Source: Bog-756 sp963778165
Lineage (GTDB): Bacteria; Actinomycetota; Acidimicrobiia; Acidimicrobiales; RAAP-2
Assembly: GCA_963778165.1 (NCBI GenBank)
Contig: CAVZTE010000001.1
Coordinates: 422,728-486,727, forward strand
Direction of reading: 5' to 3'
Length of the DNA: 64,000 bases
Position 1 is the stretch's first letter. Each line of letters starts with the position of its first letter. Made by a program: the position numbers and the translations under genes. Of this stretch, positions 31,747 through 40,893 are shown in pieces. The notes under the pieces are model-generated. The model made no database searches. It was not told the origin of the DNA and was given only the letters and a program-made list of their open reading frames with translations.

Positions 31747-33069
31747 ATGCACCGGGTGGTCATCGTGGGGGCGGGATTCGCCGGGCTGTCAGCTGCCCGC
31801 ACCCTGGTGGGCAAGCCCGTCGAGGTCACCATCGTGGACCAGAGGAACTTCCACACCTTCCAGCCGCTCCTGTACGAAGTGGCCACGGCCGGCCTCGAAT
31901 CGGGCGACGTGGCGTACCCGGTCCGGGCCATCTTCGGCACCAGCAAGAACGTCACCTTCCGTTTCGCCACGGCCACCGGGGTGGACTGGGAACGCCGCCT
32001 GCTCACTCTGGAGGAGTCCGAGCCGCTCCCGTTCGACTCACTGATCGTGGCCAGTGGGGCCACCGCCAAGTTCTTCGGGATCCCCGGAGCCAGCGAGCTC
32101 AGCTTTCCGCTCTACACCCTCACCGATGCCCGGGCCCTCCGTGATCATGTGCTGCGACGGCTCGAACTGGCGGACTCCGATCCCTCTCCGGCCTCGGAGG
32201 GGGCCCTCACCTTTGTGGTGGTGGGGGGAGGACCCACCGGTGTGGAGGTGTCGGGGGCCCTGGCCGAGCTCCTCGATGTGGCCGTCCGCCACGACGGATT
32301 CCGGTTCTCGCGGGACGATACGCGGATCATCGTGGTCGACGGGGTGGAGCGGCTGCTGACGTCGTTCAAGCCGTCGGCCTCGTCCTACACAGCCGACACC
32401 CTCCAGGGTCGCGGCGTCGAGCTGCGCCTGGGGCGCATGGTGAAATCGATCACCCCTACCTGTGTGGTGCTCGACGACGGCAGCGAGATCCAGACCCACA
32501 CGGTGGTGTGGGCCGGCGGCGTCTCGGTGGAGAACACGGTGGCGGCCCGGCTGGGGACGGCCACCGGAGCCAACGGGCGGCTCCTGGTCGAGTCGGACCT
32601 CTCGATCACCGGACGGCCTGATGCCTTCGCCGTCGGGGACGCCGCCGCCGTGCCCTGGGGACCGGGAGCCGACGAGCCCGGGAAGGTCTGTCCCCAGCTG
32701 GCCCAGGTGGCCATCCAGTCGGGGGCGCACGCCGCCCACCAGATCCTCAACCGGATGGAGGGCCGTCCCACCCGGACCTTCCGCTACCACGACAAGGGGA
32801 TCATGGCCACCATCGGCCGACGGGCGGCCATCACCCAGTTCCCCCGCGGCCTGATGGTGAAGGGGACGCTTGGATGGTTCTCCTGGTTGGGGCTGCACCT
32901 CGTCTACCTCATCGGCTTCCGGAACCGCCTCATCGTGCTGGTCAACTGGTCGTGGAGGTACCTGAAGTGGGGCTCGGGGCCCCGGGTGATCGTGGGCGAC
33001 GACTTCGAGAAGCAAGAGGTGGTGAAGGGAATCCGGACCGGGGGGCCGGCCCGGAGCTCCACCGGCTGA
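31747..33069 (+). CDS. ndh: Type II NADH dehydrogenase
   Basis: Non-proton-pumping NADH:quinone oxidoreductase. 440 residues from ATG 31747. FAD site VIVGAGFAG (6-13); QPLLYEVATAGLE near 41; second Rossmann site FVVVGGGPTGVE near 155-166 for NADH; FAVGDAAAVP near 298 for FAD. The C-terminal WFSWLGLHLVYLIGF and LIVLVNWSW form the membrane-binding amphipathic part. Open frame upstream of the ATG has no match and is ignored. Confidence 0.92.
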   Translation: MHRVVIVGAGFAGLSAARTLVGKPVEVTIVDQRNFHTFQPLLYEVATAGLESGDVAYPVRAIFGTSKNVTFRFATATGVDWERRLLTLEESEPLPFDSLIVASGATAKFFGIPGASELSFPLYTLTDARALRDHVLRRLELADSDPSPASEGALTFVVVGGGPTGVEVSGALAELLDVAVRHDGFRFSRDDTRIIVVDGVERLLTSFKPSASSYTADTLQGRGVELRLGRMVKSITPTCVVLDDGSEIQTHTVVWAGGVSVENTVAARLGTATGANGRLLVESDLSITGRPDAFAVGDAAAVPWGPGADEPGKVCPQLAQVAIQSGAHAAHQILNRMEGRPTRTFRYHDKGIMATIGRRAAITQFPRGLMVKGTLGWFSWLGLHLVYLIGFRNRLIVLVNWSWRYLKWGSGPRVIVGDDFEKQEVVKGIRTGGPARSSTG

Positions 33070-33121
33070 CCCCCGGGGCCGGACCGGGAGTGCCGCCGGG
33101 GGCGGGAGTACGGTGATCACC

Positions 33122-33777
33122 ATGGAGGATGTGCTCGACCAGATCGACCGGAAGGTCCTTCAGCTGTTCGCTCTGGTGGGTGAGTCGGTGTCCGGGGCCA
33201 CCGACGCCCTTCTCTCGGGTGACCGCGAGGCCGCCAAGGCCCTGGCCGACCGGGACGAGGTGGTGGACACCCTCTACCACGAGATCGAGCAGCTGACCAT
33301 GCAGCAGCTCACGGTGGCCGGCATCACCTCGCCCAAAGACCTGAGGTTCCTGGTCACGGTGATCAGGATGCTCCCCGACCTGGAGCGCAACGGTGACCTG
33401 GCCGAGCACGTGGCCCGACGGGCGGCCCGGGGCCTGGGGGGCGAGCTGTCGGCCCGGAGCCGGGGCCTGGTGGAGCGGATGGGCGAGGTGGCCATCCATA
33501 TGTGGCGGGCCACCACCGACTGCTACGCCGAGCGTCAGCCCATGGCGGCATCGTTGGTGGACACCCTCGACGACGAGATGGACGACCTCCACGTCAGCCT
33601 GACCGTCGAGGTCGTGGCCGGGACCATGCCCCTCCCGGTGGCCGTGGAGCTGGCCATGGTGGCCCGCTTCTACGAGCGGTTCGGCGATCATGCCGTCAAC
33701 CTGGCCAAGCGGGTGGCCGTGCTGGCGCCGACGGTGATTCCGACCTATCTAGGGAAGGGTCGGATCCGGTCGGTTAG
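33122..33777 (+). CDS. PhoU-like phosphate signalling protein (3' end unclear)
   Basis: PhoU proteins sit between the Pst phosphate transporter and the PhoR kinase, and repress phosphate uptake genes. The ATG at 33122 (GTG at 33113 in the same frame) gives MEDVLDQIDRKVLQLFALVGES, then the repeat ITSPKDLRFLVTVIRMLPDLERNGDLAEHV and its second-half mate VELAMVARFYERFGDHAVNLAKR; both metal-binding E-R-x-x-D patterns are present. After residue ~200 the frame stays open far into the convergent asd gene. A small indel near 33725-33732 would give a stop at 33737 or 33777, both before asd ends. No pst genes are visible nearby. Confidence 0.8.
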
Positions 33778-33789
33778 GTTCCGGTCAGG

Positions 33790-34830
33790 TCAGCCGACGG
33801 CGCCCGAGGCCACCAGGGCCTCGGCGATCTGCACGGCGTTGAGGGCGGCGCCCTTGCGCAGGTTGTCGCCGCTCACGAACAGGGCCAGCCGTCGGGGGTC
33901 TCCGTCGGCCCGGCGCAGCCGGCCCACCAACGACGGATCCCTGCCGGCGGCGTGCAGGGGGGTCGGAATGTCGGACAGCTCCACCCCGGGTGAGCCGGTC
34001 AGGAGCTCGGTGGCCCGCTCGGGACTCAACTCGTCGGCGAACTCGGCCACGATGGCGTGGGAGTGCCCGGTGAACACCGGCACCCGGACGCAGGTACAGG
34101 TCACCTCCAGATCAGGGAGGCCCAGGATCTTCCGGCTCTCGTTGCGGAACTTCTGCTCCTCGCTCGATTCGAACGAGCCGTCATCGACCAGATGTCCGGC
34201 CATGGGAAGCACGTTGTGGGCGATGACGTCGGGGAAGACCGAGGCGGGGGGGAAGTTCACGGCCCCTCCGTCGAAGGTGAGGGCCCCGGCACCGTCGACC
34301 GTTTTGACCAGCTGCTCCTCGAGCTCGGCCACCCCGGCCAGGCCCGAGCCCGAAACGGCCTGGTAGGTGGCGACGATCAGCCGCTCGAGGCCGGCGGCGT
34401 CGTGGAGTGGCTTCAGCACCGGCATGGCCACCATGGTGGTGCAGTTGGGGTTGGCCACGATGCCCTTGGGGATCGAGCCCAGGGCGGTGCCGTTGACCTC
34501 CGGCACCACCAGGGGGACCTCGGGATCCATGCGCCAGGCCGACGAATTGTCGATCACGATGGCGCCGGCCGCGGCGAACCTCGGGGCCAGCTCGAGCGAG
34601 GCGGTGGCGCCGCTGGAGAACAGGGCCAGGTCCAGATGGCTGACGTCGGCGGTGGCGGCATCTTCCACCACCAGCTCGTCACCCCGGAACCCGATCCGAC
34701 GGCCGGCCGACCGCGACGAGGCGAACAGCCGCAACTCATCGAGCGGGAAACCCCGCTCGCCGAGGATGGCCAACATGACGGTCCCGACCTGACCGGTTGC
34801 TCCCACCACTCCTACGCGCACGCCCGCCAT
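33790..34830 (-). CDS. asd: Aspartate-semialdehyde dehydrogenase
   Basis: Second enzyme of the aspartate pathway (lysine, threonine, methionine, diaminopimelate). 346 residues from ATG 34830. NADP motif GVVGATGQVG (7-16); catalytic Cys in NPNCTTM near 131; QAVSGSG near 160; His of the substrate site in the GHSHAIV region. Directly after lysC with an 8-bp gap, so the first two steps are one operon, as in other actinobacteria. Confidence 0.95.
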   Translation of the reverse strand: MAGVRVGVVGATGQVGTVMLAILGERGFPLDELRLFASSRSAGRRIGFRGDELVVEDAATADVSHLDLALFSSGATASLELAPRFAAAGAIVIDNSSAWRMDPEVPLVVPEVNGTALGSIPKGIVANPNCTTMVAMPVLKPLHDAAGLERLIVATYQAVSGSGLAGVAELEEQLVKTVDGAGALTFDGGAVNFPPASVFPDVIAHNVLPMAGHLVDDGSFESSEEQKFRNESRKILGLPDLEVTCTCVRVPVFTGHSHAIVAEFADELSPERATELLTGSPGVELSDIPTPLHAAGRDPSLVGRLRRADGDPRRLALFVSGDNLRKGAALNAVQIAEALVASGAVG

Positions 34831-34838
34831 TGTAGGGC

Positions 34839-36050
34839 TCAGGCCAGCTCGAAGGCCACGTGCAGGGCCCGGACCGCCTCCTCGGCGGAGTCCGAACGGA
34901 TCATGCACGAGATGCGGATCGACGACGTGGAGATCATCTCGATGTTGATGCCGGCGGCAGCCAGCGTCTCGAAGGTCAGGGCCGTAACCCCCGGATGGGT
35001 CTTCATCCCCGCCCCCACCAGGGAGACCCGGGCCACGTCGGAGTCGCTGTTGACGCCGATGGCGCCGAGCTCGGGGACCAGCGCCTCACACACCTCGGTG
35101 CTCACGGCCAGGTCGTAGCCGGGCACGGTGAAGGAGATGTCGGTGGTCCCGTGCAGGGAGGTGTTCTGGACGATCATGTCGACGTTGACGTGTCGCTCGG
35201 CCAACCCCCGGAACAGCCGGGCGGCCAGGCCCGGTCGGTCCGGCACGCCGATGACCGTCACCTTGGCCTCCGTCACGTCGTGGGTGACGGCGGTGACGAT
35301 TGCCTGCTCCATGGTTTCATCCTCCTCGACGACCCAGGTTCCCGGCTCCCAGGTGAAACTCGAACGTACATGCAGGGGTACGCCGTGATTACGGGCGAAC
35401 TCCACCGACCGCAGATTGAGCACCCGGCCCCCGGTGGCGGCGATCTCCAGCATCTCCTCGAAGCTGACCCGGGACAGCTTGTGGGCCTCGGGCACGATAC
35501 GGGGGTCGGCGCTGAACACGCCGGACACATCGGTGTAGATCTCGCACACCTGGGCCGACAGCACGGCGGCCAGCGCCACCGCCGTGGTGTCCGAACCGCC
35601 GCGGCCGAGGGTGGTCACATCCCGCTCGACCGACACGCCCTGGAACCCGGCCACCACCGGGACGCCACCGCCCTTCAGGGTGGCCCGCAACCGGTCGGCC
35701 CTGATCTCGAGGATCTTGGCCCGGGTGTGGACGGCGTCGGTGATGATGCCGGCCTGACTCCCGGTGAACGACGTGGCCTCCACCCCCAGCTCGGCCAGGG
35801 CCATGCAGAGGAGGGACATGGAGATGCGCTCCCCCGAGCTGAGCAGCATGTCCACCTCCCGCATGGGCTGGACCGAGCTCACGTCGGCCGCCACCCGGAT
35901 CAGCTCGTCGGTGGTGTGGCCCATGGCACTGACCACCACCACCACGTCATCGCCGGCGCGCCGGGTACGGGCCACATGGTCGGCCACGGCGCGGATCCGC
36001 TCCGCATCGGCAACCGAGGTCCCGCCGAACTTCTGCACCACCAGAGACAT
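34839..36050 (-). CDS. lysC: Aspartokinase
   Basis: Phosphorylates aspartate in the first step of the aspartate pathway. 403 residues. ATP/aspartate motif VQKFGGTSVAD (4-14); GRGGSDTTAVALA near 150; two C-terminal ACT domains, with VTVIGVPDRPGLAARLF (about 265) and VARVSLVGAGMKTHPGV. The length and ACT pair fit the feedback-inhibited actinobacterial enzyme; an internal start for a separate beta subunit is possible but not proved. Overlaps nothing; divergent from the cyclophilin pair. Confidence 0.96.
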   Translation of the reverse strand: MSLVVQKFGGTSVADAERIRAVADHVARTRRAGDDVVVVVSAMGHTTDELIRVAADVSSVQPMREVDMLLSSGERISMSLLCMALAELGVEATSFTGSQAGIITDAVHTRAKILEIRADRLRATLKGGGVPVVAGFQGVSVERDVTTLGRGGSDTTAVALAAVLSAQVCEIYTDVSGVFSADPRIVPEAHKLSRVSFEEMLEIAATGGRVLNLRSVEFARNHGVPLHVRSSFTWEPGTWVVEEDETMEQAIVTAVTHDVTEAKVTVIGVPDRPGLAARLFRGLAERHVNVDMIVQNTSLHGTTDISFTVPGYDLAVSTEVCEALVPELGAIGVNSDSDVARVSLVGAGMKTHPGVTALTFETLAAAGINIEMISTSSIRISCMIRSDSAEEAVRALHVAFELA

Positions 36051-36145
36051 GGGGGCTAAGGCTACAGGGACCGGTCCGGCACCTCCGTCGGAGGAATGGG
36101 GGGCGACGCCAGCGGGCCAGCCCGGAGCGAGTACCCTGAGGCCCC

Positions 36146-37012
36146 GTGTCCACCGAGAAACGCCAACGTCAAAAGGCCGGCCGGCAAGCCCGTCTGGCCG
36201 CCGAGCAGAAGACTCAGAAGCGCAAGCGGACCCTCCGGCGGGTCATCACCGTGGTCATCGTGGCCGGTGTGGTGTTCGGAATCTCCTACGCCATCTTCGG
36301 CAATTCCTCCAAGTCGAAGAACGCCGATGCCACCACGACCACGACCACCAAGCCCACCTCGACCACCACCACCACGCCGGCCCCCGCCGGAGGCTCCGGC
36401 AACACCAGCCTGGCCGCCGTCACCACCTCGGCCAACTGCCCCTCGAACTTCAAGGCCACCCTCAACAAGCCGTCGTGGAAGACCGCGCCGCCGATGACCA
36501 TCGACACCTCGAAGACCTACACGGCCACCGTCACCACCGATGTCGGCCCCTTCACCATCCAGTTGGACCCCCAGGAAGCACCCAAGTCGGTGAACAACTT
36601 CGTCTTCCTGGCCGAACACCACTTCTACGACTGCGTCATCTTCCACCGGGTCATCCAGACCTTCATGGACCAGACCGGCGACCCGACCGGAACGGGGACC
36701 GGGGGCCCCGGCTACCAGTACACCGAGGCAGGCCCGAAGACCGCCACTCCCCAGTACCCCATCGGCTCGGTGGCCATGGCCAACTCCAACAGCCCGGCCA
36801 CCACCGATCCCTCCACCAACGGGAGTCAGTTCTTCATCGTGACCGGGTCCGAGGGCGAGGACCTCTCCCCCGACTACACCCTCTTCGGCAAGGTGACCTC
36901 GGGGATGAGCGTGGTGGACAAGATCAACGCCGGCGGCTCCACATCGAGCAGCGAGACCGGGACGCCGGTCACCCTCCACCGGATGATCTCGGTCACCATC
37001 TCCGAGTCCTAG
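36146..37012 (+). CDS. Membrane-anchored cyclophilin-type peptidyl-prolyl isomerase
   Basis: 288 residues, GTG start. Basic cytoplasmic N-terminus (1-30), one membrane helix (about 33-52), then a Thr/Pro linker (residues ~62-80 with long Thr runs) typical of actinobacterial exported proteins. The cyclophilin domain runs from ~120 to the end: VNNFVFLAEHHFYDC, VIFHRVIQTFMDQ, GSQFFIVTG and LFGKVTSGM. The Arg/Phe active-site residues (FHRV, QFF) are present. Likely folds proteins outside the membrane. A paralogue without anchor follows 93 bp later. Confidence 0.92.
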   Translation: MSTEKRQRQKAGRQARLAAEQKTQKRKRTLRRVITVVIVAGVVFGISYAIFGNSSKSKNADATTTTTTKPTSTTTTTPAPAGGSGNTSLAAVTTSANCPSNFKATLNKPSWKTAPPMTIDTSKTYTATVTTDVGPFTIQLDPQEAPKSVNNFVFLAEHHFYDCVIFHRVIQTFMDQTGDPTGTGTGGPGYQYTEAGPKTATPQYPIGSVAMANSNSPATTDPSTNGSQFFIVTGSEGEDLSPDYTLFGKVTSGMSVVDKINAGGSTSSSETGTPVTLHRMISVTISES

Positions 37013-37105
37013 TACACGGTCGCCTCGGCCGGCACCATCGTCGATGGCGGATCACCCACCGCCGACACCTACGTCCCCAACCATCCAACAAGAGGAGAAG
37101 GCGCA

Positions 37106-37660
37106 ATGGCCCCAGACGCTCCGGCAGCCGACGGTTCGAGCCCGAAGACCCAACGATTCGACGGCCCACCCCCCATGGTCATCGACCCCACCAAGCAGTA
37201 CCGGGCCGAGGTGGTGACGTCCAAGGGCACCATGACCATCGTCCTCGATGCGGTGGGCGCTCCCAAGACGGTCAACAACTTCGTGTTCCTGGCCCGGTGG
37301 CACTACTACGACGGCATCGTCTTCCACCGGATCATCCCGGGGTTCATGCTGCAGGGCGGGGATCCCGAGGGATCGGGACGGGGCGGCCCCGGCTACCGCT
37401 TCGACGACGAACTGCCCGCCCCGGGGCGCTACGAGATCGGTTCCCTGGCCATGGCCAACGCCGGGCCCAACACCAACGGGAGCCAGTTCTTCATCGTGAG
37501 CGGTCCGGACGGGACGTCGTTGCCGCCCAGCTACTCGCTCTTCGGCAAGGTGGTCGGCGGACTCGACGTGGTCAAGGCCATCGAGTCGGTGGGCAGCCGC
37601 TCGGGTGCCCCTTCCGAAGAGGTGGTCATCGAGTCGGTGACCATCACCGAGTCCGACTGA
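37106..37660 (+). CDS. Cytosolic cyclophilin-type peptidyl-prolyl isomerase
   Basis: 184 residues, preceded by AGAGGAGAAGG. No signal or membrane helix. Cyclophilin fold: VVTSKGTMTIVLD, TVNNFVFLARWHYYDGI, VFHRIIPGFMLQGGD, GSQFFIV and YSLFGKVVGGLDVV. The catalytic Arg in FHRI and the Gln in MLQGGD are intact. Clearly a paralogue of the upstream anchored form and probably co-transcribed with it. Confidence 0.94.
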   Translation: MAPDAPAADGSSPKTQRFDGPPPMVIDPTKQYRAEVVTSKGTMTIVLDAVGAPKTVNNFVFLARWHYYDGIVFHRIIPGFMLQGGDPEGSGRGGPGYRFDDELPAPGRYEIGSLAMANAGPNTNGSQFFIVSGPDGTSLPPSYSLFGKVVGGLDVVKAIESVGSRSGAPSEEVVIESVTITESD

Positions 37661-37675
37661 TCGACCGGTCAGAGG

Positions 37676-38377
37676 TCAGGCCGGGAGGGCACCCAGCCCG
37701 GCCGCGGCCCGGGCCCTGTCGAGGAACACCGTCACCGTCCCCACGCCTTCCGAGCGCCACTGACCCCAGGGGTCGCGGATGAGGGCGGTCCGTTCGGGTA
37801 TGCCCGCCACCGGAGTGCCGGCCGGGGCCAGGTGCACCGACCGGTGAAGCTTCTCGCCGTGCTCGTCCTCGTGGACGTCGCCGAAGTGGGGAACCACCGC
37901 CAGGCCGCTCAACAGGCCGAGCCCGATGGTCAGGCCCCCTCCCCGGGCATCGACCATGGGGTCGGTGAGGGCCATGGCCGCCCCGGACGAGCCCACCACC
38001 ACGGCACCGCCGTTCCACGCCGCCACCAGGGCGTCCCACACCTTCGAGTGCTTGAGCACGCTCCGCAGGTGCATGGGGGAGCTGCCGCTCAGATAGATGA
38101 ACCGGGCCCGGGCCATCACCGTGGCGGCGCCGGGGTCTTCGGCGTCGGCCCGGGACAGGACCATCAGCCCCTCCACCTTGGCGCCGAGGGGCTCGAACCA
38201 CTGGGCCGCCCCCAGCACCAGGCGCTCCGGGTGCTCGTACGCCGCGGCCGTGGGCAGGACCAGGACTTCGTCCGATCCCGAGGCTGCCAGCAACTCGGCG
38301 TCGAACGAGCAGCCGGGCTGCCATTCGCCGCCGCCGACCAGAGCGAGAGTTCCGGGGGAGCCGTCCATTGGGGTCAC
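37676..38377 (-). CDS. Peptidase S51 (dipeptidase E / cyanophycinase-like)
   Basis: 233 residues. Family signs: N-terminal LALVGGGEW; the strand-turn YLSGSSPMHLRSVL near 95; and a nucleophile elbow VVGSSGAAMALTDPMV near 127, where the family normally has G-x-S-A-G-A and here reads GSSGAA. Ser remains, and MALTD follows as expected. Substrate is unknown; the family includes aspartyl dipeptidases and cyanophycin hydrolases. Convergent with the second cyclophilin, 15 bp apart. Confidence 0.75.
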   Translation of the reverse strand: MTPMDGSPGTLALVGGGEWQPGCSFDAELLAASGSDEVLVLPTAAAYEHPERLVLGAAQWFEPLGAKVEGLMVLSRADAEDPGAATVMARARFIYLSGSSPMHLRSVLKHSKVWDALVAAWNGGAVVVGSSGAAMALTDPMVDARGGGLTIGLGLLSGLAVVPHFGDVHEDEHGEKLHRSVHLAPAGTPVAGIPERTALIRDPWGQWRSEGVGTVTVFLDRARAAAGLGALPA

Positions 38378-38438
38378 TGTAGAGCGCCGGATCGGTGCCC
38401 CCGCCCCATCGCCCCGCCCCGGTCCCCGTGCGGGCGGG

Positions 38439-39845
38439 CTACGCCTCGGCCTCGGCGGTGGCGGACCGGCGCATCAACAGCCCCATGGCCTCACACACCT
38501 CGGTGGCCAGGGCCAGGGAGTCGGGGAGGAAGCCCATGCTCATGAACCCGTGGACCTGGTCGTCGTAGCAGCGGTACTCGACCTCGACCCCGGACTTGGC
38601 CAGGACCTCGGAGTAGTGGGCGCCGTCGTCGCGCAGCGGATCGAAGCCCGCCGTGACCACCAGCGCCGGGGCCAGCCCGTGGTGGTCGTCGGCCAGCAGC
38701 GGGGAGACCCGGCCGGTCTCCCAGTCCGAGCGGTCGGGCAGGTAGCTGGCGCGGAAGTTCTCCATGCTCTCCCGGGTGAGGAAGAAGCCCTCGGCCATGG
38801 TCCGGTTGGAAGCCGAGTCGAGCCGGGCATCGAGGGCGGGGTAGATCAGCCCCTGGGCCACCGGGGGCGGCACATCGAGATCCCCGCTCCCCTGATCGGG
38901 CCGGGTCTCCAGGGCCACCACCGCGGCCAGATTGCCTCCGGCGCTGTCGCCCACCACGCCGACCTGACCGTCGGCATGTCCGACCTCGTCACTGTGGCGG
39001 TGGACCCAGGCGTAGGCGGCCAGGGCATCGTCCACGGCGGCGGGGTAGGGCTCCTCGGGGGCCAGGCGGTAGTCCACTGCCACCACGATGCACCGGCTGA
39101 CTGCGGCCAACAGTCGGCACAAGGCGTCGTGCGAGTCCAGACCGCCGGTCACCCAGCCTCCGCCGTGGAAGAACACCAGGGCCGGCGGGCGCTTCCGGTC
39201 GGTCGGGCCGGCCCCGATCCCCGTTCCGTACTGCCGGTAGATCCGGATCGGGATGCCCGGCGACTCCGGGCCGTGGCGGATGACCCGCCCGGTGACGTGG
39301 ACGTCGGTGCGGACCGGCATGGCCAGGCGGGACACCCGGTTGAGGTCGGAGCGCATGGCCTGCGGATCCCACAGGTCCGGGTCCCGGTCGAACCCCGGCA
39401 GGCGAGCACTGACCTCCAGCACCGCCTGGATCCCCCGGTTGAGCACCCGGCCGTCGACCTCCACCGGCTCACGGGAGCCCAACACACCCAGCACCGCGTC
39501 GGGATGGGAGAACAACCCGGCCAGCACCCGGGTGACCACCGGCCAGTGCTCGTAGGCCCCTTGGATTCGGCGGTTGTACAGGGCCCGGCTCCGGGACCTC
39601 CCCCAGGGACGACGGCCCGACGGGTCCTCCAGGGGACCGGTAGTGGCCTCGCTCGACCCGCGGGCCGCGGAGCCGGCCCTCGCCCCCCGCTTCCGGGCCG
39701 GGGCCCGTGTGGCCGTGGCCTTGGCCGCTGTGGCCTTGGCAGCCGGCTTGGCCTTGGTGGCTCCGGAGCCGGACCGGGCGCTACGGGTCTTCGGGGCGGG
39801 CTCGTCCGCAGTGGACCCGTCGGTACCGGTGGTGGTGTCATCCAT
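38439..39845 (-). CDS. HSL-family alpha/beta hydrolase (esterase)
   Basis: 468 residues from ATG 39845 (ATG 39854 also possible). N-terminal ~75 residues are Ala/Lys/Arg-rich, with repeated ATAAKATATRAPA-like stretches resembling histone H1 or polyester-granule tails. An alpha-helical region follows, then the hydrolase domain. Oxyanion motif FFHGGGW near 226, nucleophile GDSAGGN with Ser near 301, Asp in FDPLRDD near 400 and His in QVHGFMSM near 433 complete the triad. Family IV esterases hydrolyse short acyl esters. The basic tail is unusual. Confidence 0.85.
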   Translation of the reverse strand: MDDTTTGTDGSTADEPAPKTRSARSGSGATKAKPAAKATAAKATATRAPARKRGARAGSAARGSSEATTGPLEDPSGRRPWGRSRSRALYNRRIQGAYEHWPVVTRVLAGLFSHPDAVLGVLGSREPVEVDGRVLNRGIQAVLEVSARLPGFDRDPDLWDPQAMRSDLNRVSRLAMPVRTDVHVTGRVIRHGPESPGIPIRIYRQYGTGIGAGPTDRKRPPALVFFHGGGWVTGGLDSHDALCRLLAAVSRCIVVAVDYRLAPEEPYPAAVDDALAAYAWVHRHSDEVGHADGQVGVVGDSAGGNLAAVVALETRPDQGSGDLDVPPPVAQGLIYPALDARLDSASNRTMAEGFFLTRESMENFRASYLPDRSDWETGRVSPLLADDHHGLAPALVVTAGFDPLRDDGAHYSEVLAKSGVEVEYRCYDDQVHGFMSMGFLPDSLALATEVCEAMGLLMRRSATAEAEA

Positions 39846-39952
39846 GGTCTCCATGGTGTCGGGAGGGTGCCCCCATGGCAAGCATGGAGGCCAGCAGGGC
39901 CGACCGGGGGCCCAGAGCGGCACCCACCTACTGTCCAGTAACATCGGTTCCC

Positions 39953-40808
39953 ATGTCCATCAAGCGAGTGGGAATCGTCGGTTCGGGGATCATGGGAGCC
40001 GGCATCGCCGAAACCGCCGCCGTCAGCGGGTTCGAGGTGGTGCTCCGGTCACGGAGCCAGTCGACCGCCGATGCCACCCTGGCCGCTCTGGAGAAGTCGC
40101 TCAACCGCCAGGTGGAGAAAGAGAAGATCACCGAGGGCGATCGCGGACGCGGCCCTGGCCCGGGTGACCGGAACCTCGGATCTGAGCGCCCTGAAGGACG
40201 TCGACCTGGTCATCGAGTCGGTGGTGGAGGACCTGGAGGTGAAAAAGGAGCTGTTCAACGAGTTGGACCGGATCACCGCCGACGGCACCATCCTGGCCAC
40301 CAACACGTCGACCCTCCCGGTGATCGAGCTGGCCATGCAGACCGGCCGCCCCGACAAGGTCTGCGGGGTCCACTTCTTCAACCCCGCTCCGGTGATGGCC
40401 CTGGTCGAGGTGGTGCGCCCCCTGACCGCCAGCGACGAGACGGTGGCCGCGGCCCGTCAGTTCGCCGAGGCCTGCGGCAAGAACCCGGTCGAGGTCAAGG
40501 ACCAGGCCGGCTTCATCGTCAACGCCCTGTTGTTCCCCTACCTCAACAATGCCGTCCGCATGTGCGAGGGCGGCGTGGCGTCGGTGGCGGACATCGACAC
40601 CGCCATGAAGGGCGGCTGCGGCTTTCCCATGGGGCCGTTCGCCCTGCTCGACCTCGTCGGACTGGACACCTCCGTGGCTATCCTGGATGCGTTGTACGAG
40701 GAGTACCGGGATCCGAACTACGCCACCGTGCCGCTGCTGCGCCGGATGGTTGCGGCCGAGCTGCTGGGGCGCAAGTCAGGTCGGGGGTTCTTCGACTACC
40801 GCAAGTAA
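39953..40808 (+). CDS. 3-hydroxybutyryl-CoA dehydrogenase (apparent +1 frameshift)
   Basis: NAD(P)-dependent reduction of acetoacetyl-CoA or oxidation of (S)-3-hydroxyacyl-CoA. Start ATG 39953, MSIKRVGIVGSGIMGAGIAE with G-x-G-x-x-G at 10-15. The first ~63 residues are in one frame; after a GGG run near 40137 the rest is in the next: DLVIESVVEDLEVK, ILATNTSTLPV, VHFFNPAPVM with the catalytic His, and VKDQAGFIVNALL. Dropping one G gives about 284 residues, normal for the family. It is 85 bp ahead of the mutase gene, pointing to one operon. Confidence 0.9.
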
Positions 40809-40893
40809 CCGGATATGCCGCAGGTAGGCGGCTCGCCCAGAACGAGAGCGCGTTCTAGTCGTCAAGGCGACAACCCGGAGCAACAATGGAGGG

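Noticed and set aside
35764..37782. 672-residue plus-strand open frame over the cyclophilin genes
   Set aside because: Antisense or out of frame with lysC and both cyclophilins; His/Arg/Pro-rich composition typical of a GC-rich shadow frame.
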